Under the pieces are notes generated by a model, which was not told where the DNA came from, did not search any database, and saw only the letters and a program-made list of their open reading frames with translations. Source: Aldehydirespirator sp965116965 (lineage in GTDB: Bacteria > Actinomycetota > Acidimicrobiia > Acidimicrobiales > Aldehydirespiratoraceae). Taken from it: 64,000 bases of DNA. Each line of letters begins with the position of its first letter. Position 1 is the stretch's first letter. The position numbers were made by a program, and so were the translations under genes. The stretch covers positions 1,364,001 through 1,428,000 of the forward strand of contig OZ220743.1 of assembly GCA_965116965.1 (NCBI GenBank), written 5' to 3'. Below, one piece after another: positions 33,526 through 42,264 of the stretch.

Positions 33526-33721
33526 GAAGGGTCCGGGCGCGTGTGCCACCGCGGCACAGGGGCGATGTAGGTTCATGCCCGTGGCATCGGGGTCCTCATT
33601 CCCGTTTCCGGGCGGCGGCGCGAGCCTCTCCTGCCCTCTCGCAGCGACATGAGCACGAAGGCTTATCGGGGAGGTACCGCCACCTCCCGGTTCGGGGCCG
33701 GCCGGTGGGAGGGTCACGACT

Positions 33722-33772
33722 CCCCGCCGTCCACCGTCGCTCGTCGGTGGTGCACTGGCGGGGCTTTTCTTT
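33722..33772 (+). terminator. Intrinsic terminator after ligA
   Basis: The stem CCCCGCC (33722-33728) pairs with GGCGGGG (33757-33763), with an inner CCACCG/CGGTGG stem, followed by CTTTTCTTT. It is the clearest rho-independent terminator in the window, about 200 bp past the ligA stop. Confidence 0.85.
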
Positions 33773-33778
33773 GACGCG

Positions 33779-34177
33779 TCAGATCGGGATCAGCACTGCC
33801 GTGTCCGGGTGGAGCGCAGCTAGTCCCATGTCGAGCGTCACCAACGATCCGCTGAAATGGGCCGCAAGCGCGGCCAGGTAGCCGTCGGTCACCTGCCGGT
33901 GGCCTATCACTCCCCTGAGCACCGTGGAGTTGTAGCCAATCTCGTCGGGCCAGAAGATGTGCTGGGGCAGCGACAGGATCCCGCGCAGAGCCGTCAAGGC
34001 ACTGCTCGCCCCGACGCCGTTGCGAAGCAGGAAGCGCAGCAGTGTCCCCTGGGTGATGGGGCAGGTCGCCAGTTGACCGCCATGGCCCGCGAGCCAATCT
34101 TGAGCCCGCCGATGGTGAACATGGTCCGTCACGGTCAGCGCGATCAGGACATTGCCGTCGGCGAGCGTCGCGGTCAT
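33779..34177 (-). CDS. vapC: VapC-type PIN-domain toxin
   Basis: A 132-residue PIN-domain ribonuclease, the toxin of a type II pair. Acidic residues are visible in LADGNVLIAL (first Asp), QVTDGYLAALA and SLVTLDMGLAAL. The QGTLLRFLL helix lacks the Glu common elsewhere in the family. It overlaps its antitoxin gene by 4 bp. The target RNA is unknown. Confidence 0.85.
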   Translation of the reverse strand: MTATLADGNVLIALTVTDHVHHRRAQDWLAGHGGQLATCPITQGTLLRFLLRNGVGASSALTALRGILSLPQHIFWPDEIGYNSTVLRGVIGHRQVTDGYLAALAAHFSGSLVTLDMGLAALHPDTAVLIPI

Positions 34178-34401
34178 TCGTCCTCCAGAGATCTGACGTC
34201 TTCAGCCGTGATGGTCCGGCCGAGCGTGACTGTTGGCCATCCTGAGTCGGTTGTGTCGATTTGTAGTGTCGGGTCGGGAACAATGCCGAGACCTCGCTGG
34301 ATGCACTCCGTGATGACCTGGCTCATCGTCTTGTTCTGCTGGTGGGCTAGTTCCCGCGCCAAGGTGTGCAGTTCGGGCGGAAGGTCGATCGTAGTTCGCA
34401 T
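34174..34401 (-). CDS. vapB: VapB-type ribbon-helix-helix antitoxin
   Basis: A 75-residue protein with a ribbon-helix-helix DNA-binding N-terminus (MRTTIDLPPELHTLARELA) and an acidic C-terminal tail (TITAEDVRSLEDE) that would wrap the toxin. It lies upstream of vapC with a 4-bp overlap. The start at ATG 34401 follows a -10 box (TAAGAT, 34408-34413) by 6 bases, so the mRNA is probably leaderless. Four 8-bp repeats abut the -10. Confidence 0.85.
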   Translation of the reverse strand: MRTTIDLPPELHTLARELAHQQNKTMSQVITECIQRGLGIVPDPTLQIDTTDSGWPTVTLGRTITAEDVRSLEDE

Positions 34402-34445
34402 GGCCTCATCTTAGCATCACTACATCACTGCGTCACTACATCACT
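34402..34445 (-). promoter_or_regulatory. vapBC promoter with four tandem 8-bp operator repeats
   Basis: On the minus strand, four exact 8-bp steps (34414-34445) read AGTGATGT, AGTGACGC, AGTGATGT, AGTGATGC, ending directly at TAAGAT (34408-34413). An RHH dimer-array operator giving autoregulation is the likely reading. Confidence 0.7.
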
Positions 34446-34493
34446 GGCCGGCGCCAACCCAAGGCTGGGACGGGCAACTCAGTCCGCTCGGGC

Positions 34494-34594
34494 CTAGTGG
34501 TCCGTCGCTGAAATGATCGGGGCGTCCGGAGCGCTCCCAAGCAGGGTCTCGGTCCTGCTGCGCTGCCCTAGCCATTTCGACGACACAGCACTAG
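34494..34594 (-). repeat. MITE-like 101-bp element, copy 2
   Basis: Reverse-oriented copy of 1913-2013 with one mismatch in 101. The CTAG at 34591-34594 supplies the TAG stop of the minus-strand membrane protein gene, the same element end that supplies the ppk2 stop in copy 1. Confidence 0.85.
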
Positions 34595-35106
34595 GAGACC
34601 TCGAAGCACCAGCGGACGGTGTCGGCCTCGTCGGGGCGGGCGATCAGCACGAAGGTTGCCACCGCACAGTTGGTGTCGGGTGACAGCGCCTCGATGAGCC
34701 GGCTCTCGCCCGGGTCGAACTCGAACCGGTTGAGGCCCTCGATGTGGTTCACCTCGGCCGTCACGTCCACGCCGTTGCCGACCCGCTCGCCGGGGTACAC
34801 GACCAGAGCCGACAGCCGGTAGCGGGCGTCGAGAACCACCCCAACCTGCTGCTGCTGCAAGACCTGGTCGCCGGGGCTCGGGATCACTCGCTCCACGGCA
34901 GGATTGGTGGTGACCGCGCCTTCGTCGTCGCCCGAGCTGATCAGGGCGGCCACGACGAAACCCAGGATCCCGAACAGAATCAGCGCGGCGATGCTCACCC
35001 GGACCCGCAGCGAGCTGCGCGGCGGTGGGGGTTGCTCAGGGCCGGGTCTCCCGCTCCTGCTCGCTTCGCTCGCGGGCCGCTCGGGCTCTGGTCCGCTGGT
35101 AGCCAT
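34591..35106 (-). CDS. Single-pass membrane protein with extracellular domain
   Basis: A 171-residue protein with a disordered Pro/Glu-rich N-terminus (partly encoded by a copy of the dispersed repeat), a membrane helix (VSIAALILFGILGFVVAALI) near residue 55, and an extracellular beta-rich domain with two Cys (TNCAVATF and RWCFEV) that could form a disulfide. ATG 35106 was preferred; TTG 35238 would overlap the divergent kinase-like gene. The adjacency suggests, but does not show, a shared role at the cell envelope. Confidence 0.7.
   Translation of the reverse strand: MATSGPEPERPASEASRSGRPGPEQPPPPRSSLRVRVSIAALILFGILGFVVAALISSGDDEGAVTTNPAVERVIPSPGDQVLQQQQVGVVLDARYRLSALVVYPGERVGNGVDVTAEVNHIEGLNRFEFDPGESRLIEALSPDTNCAVATFVLIARPDEADTVRWCFEVS
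35048..35091 (+). repeat. Dispersed GC-rich repeat, copy 4 (inside a coding sequence)
   Basis: A diverged copy (GAGCGGCCCGCGAGCGAAGC on the minus strand) inside the N-terminal linker of the membrane protein, coding for ERPASEASRSGRPG. Confidence 0.6.
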
Positions 35107-35218
35107 CGCGGATCGCACGGTATCGGTCCCGGGTGCGACCGAGCGAGCCTCTGAGCCGCGACTCGGCGCGAGGGCACCCTCGACGAGAGTACCGGACGGC
35201 GATGCCTCGGGCGGTACC

Positions 35219-37015
35219 GTGGCGACGGTGATCTCCAACCAGGACGCGAGTCGGGCATTCGGCGGCCGCTACCGGCTGCTGGAGTTCGTCGGAGAGGGAT
35301 CGAACGCTCGCGTCTACTTGGCCGAGGACCTCACACTGCGCCGGCGAGTGGCGCTCAAGATCCTGCGCGCCGACACCGCCGAGCGCCCTGGCTTCCCGGC
35401 GCGTCTTGCCGATGAGATGCGAGCGACCTCAGCGCTCAGCCATCCTCGAGTGCTGCCCGTGTACGACTGGGGCCTCGAGCCGCAGCCCTACGTGGTGACG
35501 GAGCACCTCGCCGGCGGCAGTCTGGCCGCGGTCCTGCGCGAGGGGTACCGACTCACCCCGTCGCAGGCTCTCCTGGTGGGGCTGGAAGCCGCTCGCGCGC
35601 TCGTGAACATCCACCGGGGCGGCCGTGCGCACTTCGGCTTGACACCTTCCAGCATCCTGTTCGACTCCAGTTCCCGGCCCTACATCTCCGACCTCGGGGT
35701 GGCCGCGGCTCTCGAGGCGACTGCTCAGCAGCTGGCAGAGGCCGCTGACACAGGAGCGATCGAGGCTGCCGGCCCGGCCCCTGCCTCTACGACTCCGGAG
35801 TCGGCGGACGCCGATGGCACGCCGGCGAGCTATTCCCGGATCGAGCAGGCGCAGGACGTCCACGATCTGGCCCTGGTCCTGTGCGAGGCCGTCACCGGCA
35901 CCGGGGACCTCACCGTCGACGTCGGTGGCCCGGACCCGATTCCCATAACCGCCCTCGGCCCGCTGCAAGCCGTTCTGGAGCGCGCCATCGCGGCCGACCC
36001 CATCGGGCGGCTGACCGCCTCCGAGCTGGCATCGGAACTGCTGAGGGTCGCGCCCTTGCTGCCGCGGCCCGACTTGCTTCCGCTGGCCGTCTTGAAGGCG
36101 CCTCCCGCCGATGCCGGTAGAACCGGTGCCGGCAGCACAGAGGCGTTCGAGCAGATCGGTCCGACCGTGTCGGAGCGTTCGGCGATCCCCCACGACGATG
36201 TTCCTCTCCGGCGCTGGCCGGGACTGGCGCTGGCCGCCCTGCTGGTGACGGGCGGAGCGGCCGGCGGAGTCTGGGCGTGGCTCTCGGACGGATCCGACTC
36301 CACCGTTCCCGAACTCGGCGGGCACACGCGCGTTGCGGCCGCGTCGGCCGCGTCCGACTCGGGTTGGGAAGTCTACGAGATACTGGTTCGCGCTCCGGGC
36401 ACCGAACGCGGCGAGGTCGTCCGCACCGAGCCCGCGGCCGGTGCATCGCTCGGCGAGGGCGACACGTTGGATGTCTTCGTCTCCCTGGGTGAACCGCTTG
36501 TACTGGTCTCCGACCTGGACGGCCTGTACGGCATGACAATGGACGACGCCACCGGCGAGCTGGATGCCGCCGGTTTGGGAGTGGACGGCGAGACGCTCGT
36601 CCACGACGAAGTGGTCCCGGCCGGGAACGTGGTCGGCCTCGACGTCGCCGAGGGCGTCTACGAACTCGAGGCCGGCAGCGACGTCACGCTGCTGGTGTCG
36701 GACGGCCCGGCGGATCGGAGGGTTCCCGCGGTGCCCGAGAGCCGGGACCCTCGAGAGGCCGCCGACGCATTGGTTGCCATCCGGTTGGCGCCGCGAGTCG
36801 TGACCGAGTTCTCAGCCGAGGTCCCCGAAGGAACCGTGATCGGCTTCCGCCCGGCCAGCGGCAACGAGGTGCCGATCGACAGCACGGTGCGAGTGAGGGT
36901 CTCACTCGGTCCCGAGTCGCCACCAGAGTCCGAGGAGCCGGCAGAGGGCGAGGAGGGCGACCAAGGCTCGGAGTCCGGGGGCGAGGGCTCCTCCGACGCG
37001 GGCTCCGACGGATAG
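35219..37015 (+). CDS. PASTA-type serine/threonine protein pseudokinase
   Basis: A 598-residue relative of PknB-type receptor kinases. The glycine loop VGEGSNARVYLAED and the VALK lysine are kept. The catalytic HRD loop reads AHFGLTPSSIL, so the base Asp, the Lys and the Asn are all replaced, and DFG reads SDLG. A long Ala-rich insert replaces the activation segment. One membrane helix (WPGLALAALLVTGGAAGGVWAW, near residue 340) is followed by extracellular PASTA-like repeats and an acidic Ser/Gly tail. Phosphotransfer is unlikely; a scaffolding or muropeptide-sensing role is inference. The start is GTG 35219 or 35228. Confidence 0.85.
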   Translation: MATVISNQDASRAFGGRYRLLEFVGEGSNARVYLAEDLTLRRRVALKILRADTAERPGFPARLADEMRATSALSHPRVLPVYDWGLEPQPYVVTEHLAGGSLAAVLREGYRLTPSQALLVGLEAARALVNIHRGGRAHFGLTPSSILFDSSSRPYISDLGVAAALEATAQQLAEAADTGAIEAAGPAPASTTPESADADGTPASYSRIEQAQDVHDLALVLCEAVTGTGDLTVDVGGPDPIPITALGPLQAVLERAIAADPIGRLTASELASELLRVAPLLPRPDLLPLAVLKAPPADAGRTGAGSTEAFEQIGPTVSERSAIPHDDVPLRRWPGLALAALLVTGGAAGGVWAWLSDGSDSTVPELGGHTRVAAASAASDSGWEVYEILVRAPGTERGEVVRTEPAAGASLGEGDTLDVFVSLGEPLVLVSDLDGLYGMTMDDATGELDAAGLGVDGETLVHDEVVPAGNVVGLDVAEGVYELEAGSDVTLLVSDGPADRRVPAVPESRDPREAADALVAIRLAPRVVTEFSAEVPEGTVIGFRPASGNEVPIDSTVRVRVSLGPESPPESEEPAEGEEGDQGSESGGEGSSDAGSDG

Positions 37016-37027
37016 AGGCCGAGCTTG

Positions 37028-37075
37028 CGAGGCCGGGGCCCGAGCGGCCCGTGAGCGCAGCGAACAAGGGCGGGA
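37028..37075 (+). repeat. Dispersed GC-rich repeat, copy 2
   Basis: 48 bp with core GGCCCGAGCGGCCCGTGAGC, intergenic between the pseudokinase and gatC. Confidence 0.65.
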
Positions 37076-37147
37076 GTGACACGCTGCGACGCGAAGGACT
37101 CTCGCCGGTTCGCGCTCGCTGATAGACGTCGGGCCTATCCTTCCGAC

Positions 37148-37450
37148 GTGTCCGGCCGGATAACTCGCGAGGAGGCGGCCCATGTGGCTCGGCTGGCCCG
37201 CCTGCGCTTCAGCGATGAAGAGTTGGACGAGCTGGCGGCGCAGCTCTCCGCGGTGCTCGAGCACGCCGCCGACGTCGAGGCGCTCGACGTGACCGACATC
37301 GAGCCGACATCGCATCCCCATCGGATCGTCAACGTGACCAGGGCCGACGCGGTTCGGCCGTCGCTCGACCGGGAAGAGGTCCTGGCCCAGGCCCCGTCGG
37401 TCGACGACGGCCAGTTCCGGGTGCCTCCGATCCTGGGCGAGGCGCCGTGA
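37148..37450 (+). CDS. gatC: Asp-tRNA(Asn)/Glu-tRNA(Gln) amidotransferase subunit C
   Basis: The 100-residue GatC, which links GatA and GatB and stabilises the complex. ITREEAAHVARLARL at the start and the DEELDELAAQLSAVLEH helix are typical, and DVEALDVTDIEPTSHP follows. The start is GTG 37148. It overlaps gatA by 4 bp. Confidence 0.95.
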   Translation: MSGRITREEAAHVARLARLRFSDEELDELAAQLSAVLEHAADVEALDVTDIEPTSHPHRIVNVTRADAVRPSLDREEVLAQAPSVDDGQFRVPPILGEAP

Positions 37451-38940
37451 CCGCCATTGCGATCGCCGCGGCGGTGAAGTCCGGCGAACGCGCTGCCCAG
37501 GATGTGCTGGAAGAACATCTCGCCTGCATCGCCGAACGAGACGTCGAGATCGGGGCCTTCAACCTGGTGCTCGCGGACGAGGCCCGGACCGCCGCCCGAG
37601 AAGTGGACGCGGCAGTGGCCAAGGGCGAGGCGGTCGGACCGCTGGCGGGCGTGCCCGTGGCGCTCAAGGACAACCTGTGTACCAGGGGAGTCCCCACCAC
37701 CTGCTCGTCACGGATTCTCGAAGGCTGGCGCCCCCCCTACGACGCCACCGTGGTGCGGCGGCTCCGCTCCGCCGGGGCGGTCATCGTGGGCAAGACCAAC
37801 CTCGACGAGTTCGCCATGGGCTCCTCCACCGAGAACTCCGCCTTCGGCCCCACCCGCAACCCCCACGACACCAGCCGGGTGCCGGGAGGCTCCAGCGGCG
37901 GCTCGGCCGCGGCGGTGGCGGCGGGGTTCGCGCCGCTGGCGCTCGGGTCCGACACGGGAGGGTCGATCCGCCAGCCGGCCGCGCTGTGCGGCGTGGTCGG
38001 CCTGAAGCCGACCTACGGCAGGGTGTCGCGCTACGGGCTGGTGGCGTTCGCGTCGTCGCTCGACCACATCGGCCCGTTCGGAGCCACCGTGGCCGACGCG
38101 GCCGCCTGCTATGAGGCCATCGCCGGCCACGACCCGCTCGACTCGACTTCGATCGACCTGCCGCTGGAGCCGATCGACGGGGCGCTCGCCGACGGGGTCG
38201 AGGGCCTGAGGGTCGGGGTGGTCGCCGAACTCTGCGGCGGCCGGCTGCAGGCAGCTCACCTCGTCGGCACGGACGCACCCGCGGCGAGTGGCGTCGAGGG
38301 AGTCGCCGATGACGTGCTGTCGCGGGTGCAGGACGCTGCTGAGGCTCTGGAGCAGGCGGGCGCCGAAGTGCGGACGGTGTCGGTGCCGTCGGCGGTGCTG
38401 GGCCTGTCGGCCTACTACCTGATCACCTCGGCGGAGGCGTCCAGCAACCTGGCGAGGTACGACGGCGTGCGCTACGGGCTGCGGGTCGATGCGGCCAACG
38501 CCGCGGAGATGAACGTCAACACCCGCACGGCAGGCTTCGGAACGGAGGCCAAGCGCAGGATCATGCTGGGCACCTACGCCCTCTCCGCGGGCTACTGCGA
38601 CGCCTTCTACGGCAAGGCGCTGCGGGTGCGCACCCTCATGCTGCAGGAGTTCGCAGCCGTCTACGAGGATGTCGACGTCCTGCTCTGCCCGACCGCGCCG
38701 ACCACCGCGTTCGAGTTGGGGGCAAAGATCGCCGACCCGATGCTGATGTACCTCAACGATGTGTGCACCATCCCGTCCGACCTCACCGGCCATCCGGCGA
38801 TATCGGTGCCCTTCGGGCGGGGAGACGACGGTCTCCCGGTCGGCGTGCAGGTCATGGGGCCGGCCCTGTCGGAGCGGCTCATCTTCCGGGTCGCGGCCGC
38901 GCTCGAGCGGGCCGCGCCCGGCAACGGGAGCGCGCCGTGA
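37447..38940 (+). CDS. gatA: Asp-tRNA(Asn)/Glu-tRNA(Gln) amidotransferase subunit A
   Basis: The 497-residue amidase subunit, which releases ammonia from glutamine for transamidation of mischarged tRNA. The catalytic triad is Lys in VALKDNL, Ser in PGGSSGGSAAAVAAG, and the cis-Ser in GSDTGGSIRQPA. Full length. GTG start overlaps the gatC stop, and the gatA stop overlaps the gatB GTG, so all three are coupled. Confidence 0.97.
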   Translation: MTAIAIAAAVKSGERAAQDVLEEHLACIAERDVEIGAFNLVLADEARTAAREVDAAVAKGEAVGPLAGVPVALKDNLCTRGVPTTCSSRILEGWRPPYDATVVRRLRSAGAVIVGKTNLDEFAMGSSTENSAFGPTRNPHDTSRVPGGSSGGSAAAVAAGFAPLALGSDTGGSIRQPAALCGVVGLKPTYGRVSRYGLVAFASSLDHIGPFGATVADAAACYEAIAGHDPLDSTSIDLPLEPIDGALADGVEGLRVGVVAELCGGRLQAAHLVGTDAPAASGVEGVADDVLSRVQDAAEALEQAGAEVRTVSVPSAVLGLSAYYLITSAEASSNLARYDGVRYGLRVDAANAAEMNVNTRTAGFGTEAKRRIMLGTYALSAGYCDAFYGKALRVRTLMLQEFAAVYEDVDVLLCPTAPTTAFELGAKIADPMLMYLNDVCTIPSDLTGHPAISVPFGRGDDGLPVGVQVMGPALSERLIFRVAAALERAAPGNGSAP

Positions 38941-40505
38941 GCGGAGCCCCCGGGCGCGAGGCAGCCCTTGCCGACGGTTGGGAGCTGGTGGTGGGCCTCG
39001 AGGTCCACGTTGAGTTGAGCACGGCCACCAAGCTGTTCTGCGGTTGCGCCAACCGCTTCGGCGACGAGCCCAACACCAACGTGTGCCCGGTGTGTCTGGG
39101 ACTGCCGGGCTCGCTGCCGGTGGCCAACGCGACGGCGGTGGACTTCGCCATGCGCTTGGGCCGAGCCCTGGGTTGCGGGGTGCGAGGGGCCGTCTTCGCC
39201 CGCAAGAACTACTTCTACCCCGACATGCCCAAGGACTACCAGATCTCCCAGTACGACCGGCCCACCAACACCGACGGCACCCTGGAGCTTCCCGACGGAC
39301 ACACCGTCGGCGTCGAGCGGGCCCACATAGAGGAGGACACCGGCAAGACCACCCATATCGGCGGCGGCGGGCGCATCCACGACGCCGACTACGCACTGGT
39401 CGACTACAACCGGGCCGGCGTGCCGCTGGTGGAGATCGTCAGCCGCCCCGACATCCGCACCGCCGAGCAGGCCCGGGCCTACGTGCGCGAGCTGCGGGCT
39501 GTCCTGCTGGCCATCGGCGTGTCCGACGCCAGGATGGAGGAGGGCTCGATGAGGGTGGACGCCAACGTGTCGGTCCGCCCGGTCGGCTCCGACGAGCTCC
39601 GCACCCGTTGCGAGATCAAGAACCTCAGCTCGCTGCGGTCCCTGGGTCGGGCCATCGACTACGAGGCGCAGCGCCATGTGGATCTGTGGACGGGGGGGGA
39701 GAGGCCTCGCCAGGAGACCCGCCACTGGGACGAGGCGAACGGGCGCACCACGCCGGGCCGTTCCAAGGAGGACGCCGACGACTACCGCTACTTCCAGGAT
39801 CCCGATCTGGTGCCGCTGGCGCCGGCCGCCGAGACGGTCGCCGCCATCGACGCCGCCCTGCCGCCGCTGCCGGCCACCCGCCGGGCCGAGCTGGTTGCGG
39901 CGGCCCGGCGAGCCAGTCTCGCGATCCTGACCCGCAAGCCCGAGCCGTCGGACCTGGACGTTTGGGAGGCTCTAGCGCCGGACGCGCCCGAGCCGGTGTC
40001 CCCGGAGACGGCGGCCTTGCTGGTGGAACGCGGCCAGGACGGTCTCGTGCGGGCGGCCATAGCCGAGGGGGCCGACCCTGAACTCACGGCCACGCGGGTC
40101 ACCAACGACCTGGCAATCGACGGCTGGTCGAGCGTCACCCCCGAGGGCTTGGCCGCACTGGTCGCCATGGAGACCTCGGGGCAGATCACCGCCACCCAGT
40201 CCAAGCAGGTGCTGGCCGAGATGGCCGAGAGAGGCGACGCCCCTGACGTGATCGCCCAGCGCCGGGGCTTCCAGGCCATGGCCGGCGACGATCTGGCCGC
40301 AGTCGTAGATCAGGTCATCGCCGACAATCCCGACGCCTGGGCCCGCTACTGCGCCGGCGACGACGCCGAACGGAAGAAGTTGGCCGGTTTCCTCACCGGT
40401 CAGGTCATGCGGGCCACCAGAGGCCAAGCCGACGGAGCCGCCGTCAACGGGCTCTTGCAGAAGAAGTCTGCCGGGGGCTGTGAAGACGGGGCCGTCGGGC
40501 CCTGA
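38937..40505 (+). CDS. gatB: Asp-tRNA(Asn)/Glu-tRNA(Gln) amidotransferase subunit B
   Basis: The 522-residue GatB, which binds the tRNA and phosphorylates the mischarged residue. Motifs are VVGLEVHVELSTATKLFC, CPVCLGLPGSLPV, the kinase-side YPDMPKDYQISQYD, and a C-terminal YqeY-like tail ending VNGLLQKK. GTG 38937 overlaps the gatA stop. It is the last gene of gatCAB. Confidence 0.97.
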   Translation: MSGAPGREAALADGWELVVGLEVHVELSTATKLFCGCANRFGDEPNTNVCPVCLGLPGSLPVANATAVDFAMRLGRALGCGVRGAVFARKNYFYPDMPKDYQISQYDRPTNTDGTLELPDGHTVGVERAHIEEDTGKTTHIGGGGRIHDADYALVDYNRAGVPLVEIVSRPDIRTAEQARAYVRELRAVLLAIGVSDARMEEGSMRVDANVSVRPVGSDELRTRCEIKNLSSLRSLGRAIDYEAQRHVDLWTGGERPRQETRHWDEANGRTTPGRSKEDADDYRYFQDPDLVPLAPAAETVAAIDAALPPLPATRRAELVAAARRASLAILTRKPEPSDLDVWEALAPDAPEPVSPETAALLVERGQDGLVRAAIAEGADPELTATRVTNDLAIDGWSSVTPEGLAALVAMETSGQITATQSKQVLAEMAERGDAPDVIAQRRGFQAMAGDDLAAVVDQVIADNPDAWARYCAGDDAERKKLAGFLTGQVMRATRGQADGAAVNGLLQKKSAGGCEDGAVGP

Positions 40506-40746
40506 CTTCTCCCCGCCGGCGGCGCCGTCGAACTCTGGCGCAGGCGCTGCTCGGGCACCGTCCTCGGCCTGCCCGTGTACTGCAGCATCGCGCTCACGAA
40601 CTTGAAGCGGAGTCACTGCCCGCTGAGATCAAGCTGCTGCTACCAGCTGCGACGGCAGACACGCGGATCAGTCTCTGGGTTGCATCAACTCCAGCTGCAA
40701 TGGTCCTGCATTCTGCGAGGAGGCGCCCCGCTGGCTCGTAGGAGTG

Positions 40747-42039
40747 TCACGTTGGCGCGGTCCACAGGGTGGACAGCGGAAGAGCGGTGATCCGGTCTCC
40801 GAGCGCGAACGCCTCGGCTCCGGCGTACAGGACTATGCCGTTGCGAAACGTGCCCGGCCCGGCCCGATCGATCTGGTCGCGTATCTGTCCAAGGGCGCGA
40901 GTGTCGGCGGGCGACACCGAACTCGACGCCTTCACCTCCCACGCCACCACCTCGCCCGCCGCTTCCGTCACGAGGTCGGCCTCCAGGCTGCCGCGGTGGT
41001 CGCGATAGTGGAACAGGTCCGCTTGGCGATCAGACAGCAGCGACTGCTTGCGCAGTTCGTTCAGGGCGAGCAGTTCCACGAGAGGACCGCGGGCAGGGTC
41101 CGTGATGGCGGCGAGTGAGTCCGGGTCCTTGCGCACCAGGTGGGCAGCCAGTCCGGTGTCGCAAAGGAGGATCTTGGGGCGGCGCGACTCACGGGCGGTC
41201 AGGTTCGCCGACCAGGCGGGGAGGCGGTGGATGAGGCCCGTCATCTCCAGCAGCGACAGATACCGCTCCACAGTTCGCCTGTCGCAGTCGGCAGAGCGGG
41301 CCACCGTCGTGGTCACGTACTCGCTCCCAGTGCGGGCTGCCAGCAGCCTCAGCAGCCTCGGGATCAGGTCGGCGTCTCGAATGTCCTCGATGCGGGTGAC
41401 GTCACGGGTGGCCATTGACGACACGTAGCCGCTGAACCATCTGCGGCGGGAGCGCCTCGACACTGTCCTCACCGCTTCGGGGAATCCGCCCCGGCAGATC
41501 AGCTCGAGGTAGTCGGTCATCCGCAGCGTCGAGGAGCCCAGGTCGAGGAGCCGGTCCTGGCCTTCGAAGCTGCGGTCGAGGAGACCGTCGCCGGTCGAGG
41601 CGATCTCTCCCTGCGACAGAGGCAGCATTGTCAGGAACACGGCCCGCCCGGCCAGCGACTCCGTGATGTGCGGCACGGTGAGGAAGTTCGCCGAGCCGTT
41701 CAACAGGAACTGGCCGCGGCGGTCGCTGGCGTCGGCCCGGGCCTTGATCGCCCGGACGAGGGCGTCGCCGCCCAACTGGATCTCGTCGATCGCCACGGTC
41801 GGGACCGTGCCCGACTGCACGAAGCCGTGGGGGTCGGTAAGCGCGGCCGTCCTGGTGGTCTCGTCGTCGAGATAGTGGACCGTGCCCGCCGGACCGACGA
41901 CGCGGCGTACCGCCCACGTCTTGCCGACCTGCCGGGCGCCGGTCACCACCACGATGCGGGCCGAAGCGAGGGCGTCTTTGATCTCGCTCTCGACGCGACG
42001 CTCGAAGCGGGTGTCAGCCTGATAGCCGTCGGTCGCCAT
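40747..42039 (-). CDS. AAA+ ATPase with DUF4143 (first of two in the window)
   Basis: A 430-residue AAA_14/DUF4143 protein. Walker A is VVTGARQVGKTWAVR, Walker B VAIDEIQ, and the sensor-like FLLNGSANFL. The C-terminal DUF4143 region has ELLALNELRKQ, FHYRDHRGSLEADLV and VAWEVKASSS, a nuclease-like (D-ExK) core. These proteins are often found in mobile and defence islands with no settled role. It shares only fold with the one at 48932-50236. Confidence 0.85.
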   Translation of the reverse strand: MATDGYQADTRFERRVESEIKDALASARIVVVTGARQVGKTWAVRRVVGPAGTVHYLDDETTRTAALTDPHGFVQSGTVPTVAIDEIQLGGDALVRAIKARADASDRRGQFLLNGSANFLTVPHITESLAGRAVFLTMLPLSQGEIASTGDGLLDRSFEGQDRLLDLGSSTLRMTDYLELICRGGFPEAVRTVSRRSRRRWFSGYVSSMATRDVTRIEDIRDADLIPRLLRLLAARTGSEYVTTTVARSADCDRRTVERYLSLLEMTGLIHRLPAWSANLTARESRRPKILLCDTGLAAHLVRKDPDSLAAITDPARGPLVELLALNELRKQSLLSDRQADLFHYRDHRGSLEADLVTEAAGEVVAWEVKASSSVSPADTRALGQIRDQIDRAGPGTFRNGIVLYAGAEAFALGDRITALPLSTLWTAPT

Positions 42040-42264
42040 GTTGTTGCTGACCTAGATCAGCGGGCTGGTCCTGATGCGCAATTCTCCATCCCTGTAATGT
42101 ACAATAATCCTTGTCTCTGATGTCAGTTTTTCTCCAACCTGGACGGCTCGCCGCTCTCATCAGGGCTAGTGTCCTGGGTCGTTGATGCGGCGCATATCGG
42201 CAGCCGCTCCGTGGGCAGACATGCCGGCTGAGACTGCTTCGCTGCTCAGAAACGGTTGCGGGTC

